This document shows positions 15,311-23,216 of a stretch of 23,304 nucleotides of DNA, in pieces. The position numbers and the translations under genes were made by a program. The notes beneath the pieces are model-generated. The model was not told the origin of the DNA, searched no databases, and saw only the letters and a list, made by a program, of their open reading frames with translations. Source of the stretch: DAOVRD01 sp964521715. Lineage in GTDB: Bacteria; Planctomycetota; Brocadiia; SM23-32. Position 1 is the stretch's first letter; the number at the start of each line of letters is the position of its first letter. Location: contig CAZFSS010000042.1 in the NCBI GenBank assembly GCA_964521715.1, positions 1 through 23,304 on the forward strand, written 5' to 3'.

Positions 15311-16191
15311 ATGAGGATCTTCCCTACACGCGCGCGTTGCCGTCGGCTGGCCGTGCCGCTTTTCCTGCTGGCGATTGCGCTCGGCCTCTATCTGTGGTAC
15401 GCGGTGTGGTGGCCGGACCTGACCGTGCAAACCCGGCACTACACGATCCGCTCCAGTGCAACGCTCACGCAGACAGAGGAGGCAGGCCGCGCGCTGGAGG
15501 AACTGCACTCGGCCTACCAGGAGTTCTTCTCGGACCTTCCGGACCCTGCTCAAGGGCGCGCGGGGCTCAAGGTCAACCTCTACGGGACCGCCGTGAGTTC
15601 CGCCGCTGTAACCCGCGCGTGGGCTGGGCCGAAGCGTTCTACCGCCGGGGACAGTGCCATGCCTACTGCGGCACATGGGAGGCGAATCCCTACTACTGGT
15701 TGCTCCACGAGGCCACCCACCAACTCAACCACGAGGTGGCGTGCCTGCAAGCGCCCAAGTGGATCGACGAGGGCCTCGCCACGTTCTTCAGCGCGAGCCA
15801 ATACGTCGACGGTGACCTGCTGGTCGGCCGGCCGAACCGCGATGCCTATCCCGTGTGGTGGCTCTACGACCTGGCTCTGAGCGGCGACGTGGAGGCGGAC
15901 GTCCGGTCCGGCAAGATCATCCCCCTGCGCGCCATCATCACCGGCCGGGGAGGCCCGGACATCGACGAGAAGTTCAACCTCTACTACGTCCACTGGTGGA
16001 GCCTGACCCACTTCCTGCTGGCGGGCGAAGACGGCCGCCGACGCAGCGCATACCTTCGGGTCATCCGCGACGGGGGGAGCCTCCACGCCTTCGAAGAGCA
16101 CCTTGGCACCGTGGAAGAGGTCCAGGGCCAGTGGTACGAGCACCTGTGTGGGCTACACCGCCGGGCCATCGAGGGCGAGTTCGAGCGGTAG
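15311..16191 (+). pseudogene. membrane-anchored gluzincin-type metallopeptidase, frameshifted
   Basis: Two overlapping frames together encode one protein. The first, from ATG 15311 (GGAGG at 15301-15305), gives an N-terminal membrane anchor (LAVPLFLLAIALGLYLWYAV) and a helical region up to GLKVNLY. Sense then continues in another frame with DRREFRRCNPRVGWAEAFYRRG to the TAG at 16191. The switch falls at the GGG at 15584-15586 and is repaired by one added base there, so a single-base loss (or a consensus error in a G run) is likely. The catalytic part is intact: HEATH (15706-15720) with a downstream W-I-D-E-G-L-A (from 15760) supplying the third zinc ligand, as in gluzincins of the peptidase-MA type. 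A later landmark is NLYYVHWWSLTHFLL. It follows the second DUF6057/propeller pair by 80 nt and may act with it in the envelope. If the frameshift is real, the protein is inactive. Confidence 0.75.
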
Positions 16192-16207
16192 GCCGCTGCC
16201 GTCCCCC

Positions 16208-17317
16208 TCAGTCGGCATCCAGCTCCCGCATGATGTACTGGTAGAGGGGCGGAAGCGTGTCGGCGTGCAGTCCCTCGAAGTAGAAGCCCACGCCGCCGAA
16301 GACCTTGGGGATGCGGGTGGCGATGGACTTCTGGTCGCGCAGGTAGTAATACGCCTGCGATTCGTCGCGCGCCTCGTCGTCGAAGACGAACGGGCGGACG
16401 TCGAAATCGCCCGTCCAGAGGCCGTCCGGCCGGCATCCGACGTTCGCGGCCATGGAGATCGCCTTCAGGATGACCTCCGGGCCCATGATGGCGGTGCCGA
16501 CGTTCAGGATCACGCCGCCGGAGGTGAACTTGCACATCTCGTCGGCGAAGATCAAAAAGTCCGCTCCGCTGGTTGCGCCCTTCGCGGCCGGGTTGAAGCT
16601 GGCGTGCTGGTCGATGATGTCCGTGCCCAGCGAGGCGTGCACGCAGACGGGCACGCCCTTCCTGTAGGCTGCCGCCAGGACGCACGAGTCGGCGTACGGG
16701 AAGCCATCGTAGGGCTTGTAGTATTCGCCGGTGTCCTCGTGGCGCTCGAAGGTGCGGTCGATGACCTGCCTGCGGAACTCAGCGTCGCAGTACAGGCGGG
16801 CCATGGCCTCTCCGAGACCCCACCCGTTCTCCCACCCGATCTCGGTGGCGTAGTTGAGGTAGGCCCCGGTCTCGAAGGCCATGCCGAACTCGCCCCGGGG
16901 CAGCGCGTCCCGGACCGACTCGCTGGAAGCGCCCGTCAGGGCCAACTCGAACGAGTGGATCACGCCCGCCACGTTGGTCGAGAACAGGGTGACCACGCCC
17001 CTCTCGATCAGGTCCGTGACGATGGGGATCTGGCCGTTCTTGATCGGATGGGCTCCCGACAGGACGACGACCGGCTTGCCGCTGCGGTGGCACTCGGCGA
17101 CGTAGCGGGCCAGCTCCTGGAGGCCGGCCGACTGGTCCGGGCCGCCGCCCGGCAGGCCGTTGCGGAACCACGGCCCCGTCGGCGGGCGGACCTCCGCACG
17201 GCGCAGCGCGGAGACGTCCACGTAGGCGTCCAGCTCCACCTTGTTGGGGCGCACCTTCAGCGGGTATGTCCTCACCCGCGAGAGGTCGAACAGCCTGTGG
17301 CGACCTTCGTATCGCAC
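16208..17317 (-). CDS. conserved protein, possibly deoxyhypusine-synthase-like fold
   Basis: A 369-residue cytoplasmic protein without signal or membrane helices. It contains an alternating alpha/beta pattern with the strands KPVVVLSGAHPI, GVVTLFSTNVAGVIHSFELAL, VPVCVHASLGTDI and GGVILNVGTAIMGPEVILKA. Glycine-rich turns and a conserved D-I-I-D-x-H suggest a nucleotide- or NAD-binding fold. I recall a family of similar size and pattern loosely annotated as deoxyhypusine-synthase-like, but the DHS catalytic lysine motif is not visible to me, so the name is tentative. The start GTG at 17317 lies 4 nt after the stop of the HAD-family gene, with GGAG overlapping that stop, so the two are almost certainly co-expressed. 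It converges on the metallopeptidase gene with only 16 nt between. Function not known. Confidence 0.6.
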   Translation of the reverse strand: MRYEGRHRLFDLSRVRTYPLKVRPNKVELDAYVDVSALRRAEVRPPTGPWFRNGLPGGGPDQSAGLQELARYVAECHRSGKPVVVLSGAHPIKNGQIPIVTDLIERGVVTLFSTNVAGVIHSFELALTGASSESVRDALPRGEFGMAFETGAYLNYATEIGWENGWGLGEAMARLYCDAEFRRQVIDRTFERHEDTGEYYKPYDGFPYADSCVLAAAYRKGVPVCVHASLGTDIIDQHASFNPAAKGATSGADFLIFADEMCKFTSGGVILNVGTAIMGPEVILKAISMAANVGCRPDGLWTGDFDVRPFVFDDEARDESQAYYYLRDQKSIATRIPKVFGGVGFYFEGLHADTLPPLYQYIMRELDAD

Positions 17318-17321
17318 GCTC

Positions 17322-18320
17322 CTACCCCCTGCGGATCAGCTCCTTGAGGACCGGACTGGTGAAGTCAGGCAGAATGTAATGCGTGCCGAGGGCGATGTGC
17401 AACTGCCGCTGGCGCCTCGCCTCCGGCGGCAGGCGGCTCATGGTCACGCAGCCCATCTGGACGCCGGCCTTGATCTCCGTGCGCCCGTCGCCGAGGACCA
17501 GCACGCGCCTGGGATCGACGTCCTCGCGCCGGCACAACTCCCGCATCACCTCGTCCTTGGGCAGCTTGCGGTCCCAGCTCGAGCCCTCCAGGCTCTCCAC
17601 TATCTTCCCGGGGCCGATCTCGTAGCCCAGGGCCAGCGCCTCCTCGTACATCCCGCCGTCCTCGTAGATGACGGCGCCCGTGACGAAGTGATTCAGGCAG
17701 CCGATGGCGTGCAGGTGCTTCATCAGCTCCATCGAGCCGGGCACGCGCCATTGCTCGGGATTCTTCCTCGCGGCGGCCGTGTTGCGGTCCCGGCTGGCCC
17801 CGTTCAGCACCGCCTCGTAGAGCCTGAACAGCCGGGGCGTGCGTTCGTCGATGAACCGGCGGAGCCGGGGCGGCTCCTCGACGTCGTCGAAGCGCTCCTC
17901 GCCGTCCCAGATGCGCCGGAGGATCTCGGAGTTGTTCCCGCGCTCGCTCTCCGTCAGCGCCAGGTCGGCCTCGCCGGGCACGTGGCCCAGCTCGACGGCC
18001 CGCCGGATGCCGTACTCCATCTGGGTGATGGCCGAGAGCCCGGCCGACTCGATGCAGAACCGGTCCGTCTCCGGCAGCGGTTCCCTGCCGGCCCGCTCGG
18101 TGAGGGCGGCGGCGTTCTGGGGCGAGTCGAAGTCGTCCTCCAGCCCGCACGTCATCGCCCAGTGTATGACCAGGCTCATCACCGGCGGCCAGTCGCGGAT
18201 GAGGCTGTGCGTTCCGTCGATGTCGTGGACGGCATGCGTGATCCGCCGCCGGCCGGCCGGGTTGATGACCTCGATGTTGCCGGAATGGTCCTTCAGGCAG
18301 CTATCGTCGAAGATTGCCAT
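17322..18320 (-). CDS. HAD-superfamily hydrolase
   Basis: A 332-residue protein with the HAD phosphatase signature. Motif I is HDIDGTHS with nucleophile D33 and acid D35; a large helical cap region of about 170 residues follows; then comes the region HFVTGAVIYEDGG, and motif IV is VLVLGDGRTEIKAGVQMGC. HAD enzymes usually remove phosphate from small metabolites. The GDGxxE ending is typical of phosphatases with magnesium-binding acidic residues. The start at 18320 is preceded by GAGGA with a 5-nt spacer. It is the first gene of a two-gene leftward operon with the conserved protein at 16208-17317, driven by the promoter at 18349-18377. The fixed pairing suggests that the two act on the same metabolite, but the substrate is unknown. 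Confidence 0.8.
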   Translation of the reverse strand: MAIFDDSCLKDHSGNIEVINPAGRRRITHAVHDIDGTHSLIRDWPPVMSLVIHWAMTCGLEDDFDSPQNAAALTERAGREPLPETDRFCIESAGLSAITQMEYGIRRAVELGHVPGEADLALTESERGNNSEILRRIWDGEERFDDVEEPPRLRRFIDERTPRLFRLYEAVLNGASRDRNTAAARKNPEQWRVPGSMELMKHLHAIGCLNHFVTGAVIYEDGGMYEEALALGYEIGPGKIVESLEGSSWDRKLPKDEVMRELCRREDVDPRRVLVLGDGRTEIKAGVQMGCVTMSRLPPEARRQRQLHIALGTHYILPDFTSPVLKELIRRG

Positions 18321-18348
18321 GTAGTTCCTCAAGCGGCCCCATTGACAG

Positions 18349-18377
18349 AGAGTAGCAGAGCCCCGCCGATTGCGCAA
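18349..18377 (-). promoter_or_regulatory. extended -10 sigma70-like promoter of the HAD operon
   Basis: On the minus strand TTGCGC (18377-18372), a 17-bp spacer and TACTCT (18354-18349) preceded by TGC (extended -10) lie about 30-55 bases upstream of the HAD start codon. Confidence 0.5.
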
Positions 18378-18400
18378 CCTGCTGCGGTCCCGCGCACCAG

Positions 18401-18429
18401 TTGCCCCGTCAGCCCGTCTCTGATACGCT
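18401..18429 (+). promoter_or_regulatory. sigma70-like promoter of the dienelactone hydrolase-type gene
   Basis: TTGCCC (18401-18406), a 17-bp spacer and TACGCT (18424-18429) point rightward, 37 bases upstream of the esterase start. It forms a back-to-back pair with the leftward HAD promoter in a 145-bp gap. Confidence 0.45.
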
Positions 18430-18465
18430 GGCGCAGCCCCGTGGAACGACAGAAGGGAGGCCGAC

Positions 18466-19485
18466 ATGTTTCGCGACGTAGTGCTGCAGGATACGAGACC
18501 GGAGGACTGGCCCGGGATCCGCGAGCGGATCAACGCGCGCGTGTCCGCCTCGATGGGCGCCGAGCCCGACGTGCACGTCGAGCCCCATTACGAGGTGGTG
18601 GAGGAGTACGAGAGGTACGGGCTGACGCACCGCAAGATCCGCTACCGCGTGATGCCGGACGAGGAGGGCTACGCCATCATGGTCCTTCCCGAGGACCTGG
18701 ACGAGCGGAGCCCGGCGCCCGCCGTAGTCGTCTGCCACGGCACGCACGACAAGCTCGGCAAGTGCAACACGCTCGACCTGAGCCTGCCCGATCGGGCCTA
18801 CGCGATCGAGCTCGCCCAGCGGGGATTTGTGACCGTGGCGCCCGACAGCTACGAGTTCGGCGAGCGGCTAACGCACGGAGAGGACCTGCCCGACCGGGAG
18901 GTGCACAGGCGCTACGTCGCTTCGATGGAGCGCTTCCTGGAAGAGCACCCGGATTGGTCCCTGGACGGGCGGCGCCTCTGGGACCATCAGCGCCTGATGG
19001 ACGTGCTGGACGGCCTCGACTCCGTGCGCCCGGGGGCCTACGGCGTCATGGGCAACTCGCTCGGGGGCAGGCAGGCCATCTTCCTGGCCGCGATGGACGA
19101 ACGGATCGCCGCCGCCGTGCCGTCGTGCGGCATCAGCCCGAACCTGACGAACGTCTACCGCTCGGTGACCGGCAGCGCCGCCAGCAAGGCCAGCCCCAAG
19201 TGGATAGAGCACTTCCTCGGGACGGGCGGGCAGATGCTGTACGAGTACCAGGACATGATCGCCCTCTGCGCGCCGCGGCCGCTGCTGGTCCTCGAGCCCT
19301 ACAACGACGCCTACAACCCCTACATGGAGGCCAACTTCCGCTGCTACGTGGCCGGTCAGCGGGCGTATGCGCTGCTGGGCAAGGCGGAGTGCTTCTGCAC
19401 GCTGACGCACGGTGACGGGCACAACACTGTGGACGACGTGCGCGAATTCGCCTACCGCTGGCTCGAGCGCTGGCTCAAGCCGTAA
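18466..19485 (+). CDS. dienelactone hydrolase-type alpha/beta hydrolase (esterase)
   Basis: A 339-residue alpha/beta-hydrolase. The nucleophile elbow is GNSLGG with S198; the likely acid is D281 in EPYNDAYNP and the base H319 in HGDGHN. An oxyanion-side strand VVVCHGTHDK (88-97) and the strand FVTVAPDSYEFGER precede the elbow. The length and the N-terminal helical extension resemble acetyl-xylan-esterase or dienelactone-hydrolase-like proteins found in polysaccharide-degrading bacteria. No signal peptide is seen, so it is probably cytoplasmic. The start ATG at 18466 has an excellent AGGGAGG site five bases upstream. It is divergent from the HAD operon and followed by the metallo-beta-lactamase-fold lipoprotein gene after 155 nt. 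Natural ester substrate unknown. Confidence 0.85.
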   Translation: MFRDVVLQDTRPEDWPGIRERINARVSASMGAEPDVHVEPHYEVVEEYERYGLTHRKIRYRVMPDEEGYAIMVLPEDLDERSPAPAVVVCHGTHDKLGKCNTLDLSLPDRAYAIELAQRGFVTVAPDSYEFGERLTHGEDLPDREVHRRYVASMERFLEEHPDWSLDGRRLWDHQRLMDVLDGLDSVRPGAYGVMGNSLGGRQAIFLAAMDERIAAAVPSCGISPNLTNVYRSVTGSAASKASPKWIEHFLGTGGQMLYEYQDMIALCAPRPLLVLEPYNDAYNPYMEANFRCYVAGQRAYALLGKAECFCTLTHGDGHNTVDDVREFAYRWLERWLKP

Positions 19486-19603
19486 CCCCTGCTACGGCAC
19501 TCGCGCCGCGTTGCCCGAAGGCCCACGATGCTCGACGGCAATTCCACCCCGGCAGGGCCGGTTCTGGTCATTGAGTCCTCTGGCGCCGGCGCGCCGGATG
19601 GGC

Positions 19604-19609
19604 TATAGT
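19604..19609 (+). promoter_or_regulatory. possible -10 box of the MBL-fold lipoprotein gene
   Basis: TATAGT (19604-19609) matches the -10 consensus at five of six positions, about 30 bases before the TTG start at 19641. No convincing -35 lies 16-18 bp upstream; TTGAGT at 19571-19576 is 27 bp away, too far. The intervening DNA includes the self-complementary GGCGCCGGCGCGCC. Confidence 0.35.
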
Positions 19610-19640
19610 GCGCGGCATGTCATTGCCCGAGGGAGCGCTC

Positions 19641-20399
19641 TTGAGGCTCTGTGTGTTCATCGTGTCTTGTACGCTCGCCCTGACACTTGTGGCCTGCGCG
19701 GGCGGCGCCCAACGCACCGGGAGGGGTAGCATGTTTGAGGAGGACATCATCAAGACGTCGGCCGGCGACCTGAAGATCACGTTCGTCGGCCATGGAACGC
19801 TGATGTTCACGTTCGGGCGCAAGGTCATCCACGTTGACCCGGTCTCGCGCGAAGCCGACTATGCCCAGATGCCGAAGGCCGACGTCATCCTGGTCACCCA
19901 TGAGCACGGCGACCACCTGGACGCTGGAGCCATCGCGAAGGTGCGCAAGGACGGAACGGAGATCATCCTGCCCGAGAGCTGCGCGCCCGCGGTGCCCGGC
20001 GCCACCGTGATGAAGAACGGCGACGTGCGCACCGTCGGCGGGCTGAAGACCGAGGCCGTGCCGGCCTACAACATCGTGCACAAGCGCGATTCGGGCCAGC
20101 CCTTCCATCCCCGCGGCGTGGGAAACGGCTACATCATCGCCTTCGGCGGCACGCGCGTCTACGTGGCCGCCGATACGGAGAACACGCCGGAGATGAAGGC
20201 GCTCAAAGACATAGACGTGGCCTTCCTGCCGATGAACCTGCCTTACACCATGACGCCTGAGATGGTGGCGGACGCGGCGAAGGCGTTCCGGCCCAGGATC
20301 CTTTACCCCTATCACTACGGGCAGACGGACACCTCCGAGCTGGTCAGGCTGCTGGCCGACCGGGACGACATCGAGGTGCGCATCCGCCAGATGCAGTAG
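19641..20399 (+). CDS. metallo-beta-lactamase-fold lipoprotein
   Basis: A 252-residue exported hydrolase. The TTG start at 19641 is chosen because GAGGGAG (19629-19635) lies just upstream and it yields a compact signal, MRLCVFIVSCTLALTLVAC, with a lipobox cysteine at residue 19. ATG at 19617 and GTG at 19608 would lengthen the N-terminus, and the GTG overlaps the -10 box. The MBL zinc motif is THEHGDHLD (H87, H89, D91, H92). Later metal-site elements include VYVAADTEN, where D is expected to bridge the metals, and LYPYHYGQTD near the end. The layout is that of the UlaG/MBL hydrolase-like branch with broad substrates, not of antibiotic beta-lactamases. It lies 57 nt upstream of the large glycosidase gene and may be co-transcribed with it. 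Confidence 0.8.
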   Translation: MRLCVFIVSCTLALTLVACAGGAQRTGRGSMFEEDIIKTSAGDLKITFVGHGTLMFTFGRKVIHVDPVSREADYAQMPKADVILVTHEHGDHLDAGAIAKVRKDGTEIILPESCAPAVPGATVMKNGDVRTVGGLKTEAVPAYNIVHKRDSGQPFHPRGVGNGYIIAFGGTRVYVAADTENTPEMKALKDIDVAFLPMNLPYTMTPEMVADAAKAFRPRILYPYHYGQTDTSELVRLLADRDDIEVRIRQMQ

Positions 20400-20431
20400 G
20401 GGAGACGGACCCGCAGGGCGGGCCGTAGATT

Positions 20432-20440
20432 CCCCCCCCC
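20432..20440 (+). repeat. run of nine C upstream of the glycosidase ribosome binding site
   Basis: Nine consecutive cytosines precede the purine-rich GAGGAGGAGG binding site (20441-20450) of the large glycosidase gene, inside the 57-nt gap after the MBL-fold gene. It is the longest homopolymer I noticed in the window. Confidence 0.6.
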
Positions 20441-20456
20441 GAGGAGGAGGTTGCAG

Positions 20457-23216
20457 ATGGACCGCACAGGACTGAGAAGGTGGAGGAGCATTCCGATGGC
20501 GGTGGCCCTGGCGTGCGTGCCGTTGCTGGCGTGCGCCGCCGGGGTGCAGGCAGCGGGGCCCGGTCAGCAGCAGCCCCGCTTCATCTGGTGGGAGGGAGAG
20601 GCCTTCGCGCAGACGAACCTGCCCCACCCGGAGGCGCCTTTCCCGGGGGACATCACGCAGGCGGAGACGGACAAGCTGTCCGGCGGGAGCTGGCTTTACA
20701 CTCAGGGCCCCGAGTCCGACACGCCGTACTTCGTCGAGTACCGCGTCGAGGTGCCGGAGCCGGCCGGCTACAACTTCTGGGTGCGGAAGTTCTGGCTGCA
20801 CGGCCCGTTCCGCTGGCAGTTCGACGGCGGCGAATGGGCCGTCTGCGGTGGCGACGTGGCCCTTCTTGACGAGACCAACCTGCGCAAGTTCATCGGCGCC
20901 AACTGGGTTTCTCTCGGCCAGGTCTCGCTCGACAAAGGCGACCACGTGCTACGGGTCGAGATGCTGGGCAGAACCGGCGGCGGCTGCCTGGACTGCTTCG
21001 TGCTCACCGACGGCCCGTTCGTCCCGCGCGGCAAGCTCAAGCCGGGAGAGAAGTCCGGACTGGCCTGGCCCGGCTACTTCGCCTGGGAGCCCGACGGCGA
21101 CCCCCTGCTGGACGACTGCCCCATCGACCTGCGGCGCCTGAACGAGGCGGAGGCGGGCCGGGACGGCTTCGTGCGCCGCCAGGGCGGCGGCTTCGTGCTG
21201 GGCGGGGGCGAGCCCGTGCGATTCTGGATGGTTCAGGCCGATGGCCTGATGCGGATGAACGACCCGATGGTGGACTACTGGGCTCGCCGCCTGGCCAAGT
21301 ACGGCGTGAACCTCGTGCGGCTCGGCATGCTGGACATGTTCCGGGACTGGAAGGGCGGCGACACCGAGGCGTTCCGCCGCAGGCTCGACCGGCTGCACTA
21401 CGTCGTGGCGGCCCTGCGCAAGCAGGGCATCTACGTCTACCTGGGCCACATCTGGTGGCACACGTCCGTGCAGGTCTCCGAGAAGGACGGCTTCCCCGGC
21501 TACGGCGACGGCAAGATGGTGCTGGAGCTGCTGTTCTACGATCCTCGGATGCGGGACCTGTACCTGGGCTGGGTGAAGGCGCTGCTCGGCACCGAGAACC
21601 CATACACCGGCCGGCCGCTCTCGGCCGAGCCCGCCGTGGCCTTCGTCGAGATACAGAACGAGAGCTCGCTGCTCTTCTGGACCTTCGACCCCAAGGACTT
21701 CGTGCCCCAGACGCGAGAGCTGATCGAGCGCAGCTTCGGTGACTGGGCGGCGGCGCGCTACGGCTCCATCGAGAAGGCGCTCGAGGCCTGGGGACCCGAG
21801 AAGCCGCCCTCCAGCGTCTCGGAGGTCTCCGAGGACCGCCCGCAAGAGGGCCGGCTCGGCCTCTACTCCGTGGGCCATCTGACCAACAACGACTGGGCCG
21901 TGGCGCAACGCAACCCCAGGCGCGCGAGCGACCAGCTCCGCTTCATGGTCGAGCACCAGCGCCGGTTCTACGATGAGATGGTGAAGGGCTTCCGCGACCA
22001 GATTGGCGTCAAGAGCCTGATCGCGTGCAGCAACTGGACGACCGCCGACCCCCGCACCCTCGGCGTGCTGGAGCATTACACCTACCTGGCCGGGGACGTC
22101 ATCTGCCGCAACGTCTACTACGGCGTGCAGTACGAGCCGGCGCCCGAACGCTTCTACGCGGTGGACGTGGGCAACACTTACGCGGGCGTCAGCGTGCTGA
22201 AGCCGCCGGCCCTGCCCGAGCCGCTCACCGTGGCGGACCTGGACGACTACCCCTACATGATCACCGAGAACGCCTGGTGCCGCCCCAACCGCTACCGCGT
22301 GGAGTGGCCCTTCCTGGTGGCCACCTACGCCCCCATGATGGGCGTGGACGGCTGGAGCTTCTTTGCCTTGAGCAACTCGATGTGGAACAGCCAGATGTCC
22401 GTGTGGGATGTGAACTGCCCCAGCGTTCTCGGTCAGTTTCCCGCGGCGGCGCTGATCTACCGTAAAGGCTACGTGACCGAAGCTCCGGCAGCCGTGACCG
22501 AGCGCATGACGCTGGAGCAGCTCTACGACTTCCAGCCGGCGGCGCTCTTCGAGCTGTCCGGCAAGGACGTGCTCTGGGAGTCGCGCATAGGCGCCCTGGC
22601 CGGCGGCACCGATCGCGCCCCCATGCGGGCCGACCGGCTGGCCTTCTTCGCCGGGAGGGTCAACCGCGTCCTGACGGACGGCGCAACCGGACTGGAGATG
22701 AACCCCGGCCTCAGCGCCTGCATCGACCACGACGCGAAGCGCGTGACGAGCCTGACCGGCCAGCTCCGGTGGGACTACGGCACGGGAGTCGTCACCGTTG
22801 ACACGCCGCAGGCACAGGGCGCGTGCGGCTTCCTGGCAGCCGCTGGCAAGCTGCAGCTCGGCGACGTGACGATCGAGTCCGCCAACGAGTACGGCGCGGT
22901 GCTCGTCGTGTCCCTGGACGGGAAGCCGGTCGCGGAGTCGAAGCAGCTCCTCATCCAGACCGGCACGGAGGATCTGCCCTACGGCTTCCGGACCGAGCCG
23001 GTAGACGGCAAGGAGCGGATCACGGACCTGGGCGGCTACCCGCCGAACGTGCACAAGGTCCGCGTCCTTGTGACGCTGAAGAACGCGACGGCGAGCAGCG
23101 CCCTCGTGCTGGACGGCAACGGCTACCCTTCGGGGCGGGAGGCGCGCGTCGTCCGCAAGGAGGAGGGGCTCGCCATAATCCTGCCGGAGGACTCCCTCTA
23201 CACGCTGGTCAGATAG
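20457..23216 (+). CDS. large secreted clan GH-A-like glycoside hydrolase
   Basis: A 919-residue exported protein. The N-terminus (MAVALACVPLLACAAGVQA) is a signal peptide; LLAC could also act as a weak lipobox. Residues of about 40-180 form a beta-sandwich that looks like a carbohydrate-binding or sugar-decoration domain (FIWWEGEAFAQTN, YFVEYRVEVPEPAGYNFWVRKFW, VSLGQVSLDKGDHVLRVEM). A TIM barrel follows with YGVNLVRLGMLDMF, VEIQNESSLLFW (N401-E402, the expected acid/base) and MITENAWCRP (E604, the expected nucleophile), the two-glutamate pattern of clan GH-A. The last 230 residues are beta-rich. The start is ATG at 20457, after GAGGAGGAGG; TTG at 20451 is in frame but badly spaced. I cannot assign a GH family number; GH5-like or GH42-like are candidates. 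After its stop, 23217-23304 is AT-richer and shows no gene. Confidence 0.8.
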   Translation: MDRTGLRRWRSIPMAVALACVPLLACAAGVQAAGPGQQQPRFIWWEGEAFAQTNLPHPEAPFPGDITQAETDKLSGGSWLYTQGPESDTPYFVEYRVEVPEPAGYNFWVRKFWLHGPFRWQFDGGEWAVCGGDVALLDETNLRKFIGANWVSLGQVSLDKGDHVLRVEMLGRTGGGCLDCFVLTDGPFVPRGKLKPGEKSGLAWPGYFAWEPDGDPLLDDCPIDLRRLNEAEAGRDGFVRRQGGGFVLGGGEPVRFWMVQADGLMRMNDPMVDYWARRLAKYGVNLVRLGMLDMFRDWKGGDTEAFRRRLDRLHYVVAALRKQGIYVYLGHIWWHTSVQVSEKDGFPGYGDGKMVLELLFYDPRMRDLYLGWVKALLGTENPYTGRPLSAEPAVAFVEIQNESSLLFWTFDPKDFVPQTRELIERSFGDWAAARYGSIEKALEAWGPEKPPSSVSEVSEDRPQEGRLGLYSVGHLTNNDWAVAQRNPRRASDQLRFMVEHQRRFYDEMVKGFRDQIGVKSLIACSNWTTADPRTLGVLEHYTYLAGDVICRNVYYGVQYEPAPERFYAVDVGNTYAGVSVLKPPALPEPLTVADLDDYPYMITENAWCRPNRYRVEWPFLVATYAPMMGVDGWSFFALSNSMWNSQMSVWDVNCPSVLGQFPAAALIYRKGYVTEAPAAVTERMTLEQLYDFQPAALFELSGKDVLWESRIGALAGGTDRAPMRADRLAFFAGRVNRVLTDGATGLEMNPGLSACIDHDAKRVTSLTGQLRWDYGTGVVTVDTPQAQGACGFLAAAGKLQLGDVTIESANEYGAVLVVSLDGKPVAESKQLLIQTGTEDLPYGFRTEPVDGKERITDLGGYPPNVHKVRVLVTLKNATASSALVLDGNGYPSGREARVVRKEEGLAIILPEDSLYTLVR

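Noticed and set aside
19581..19596. GGCGCC/GGCGCGCC palindromic DNA before the MBL-fold gene as an operator
   Set aside because: Short GC palindromes of this kind arise easily in such GC-rich DNA, and no second copy or spacing supports a binding site.
20949..23054. Leftward open frame of about 700 codons opposite the large glycosidase
   Set aside because: Composition is V/H/A/G-biased as in antisense shadows, and the rightward gene has a signal peptide, catalytic motifs and a strong ribosome binding site.
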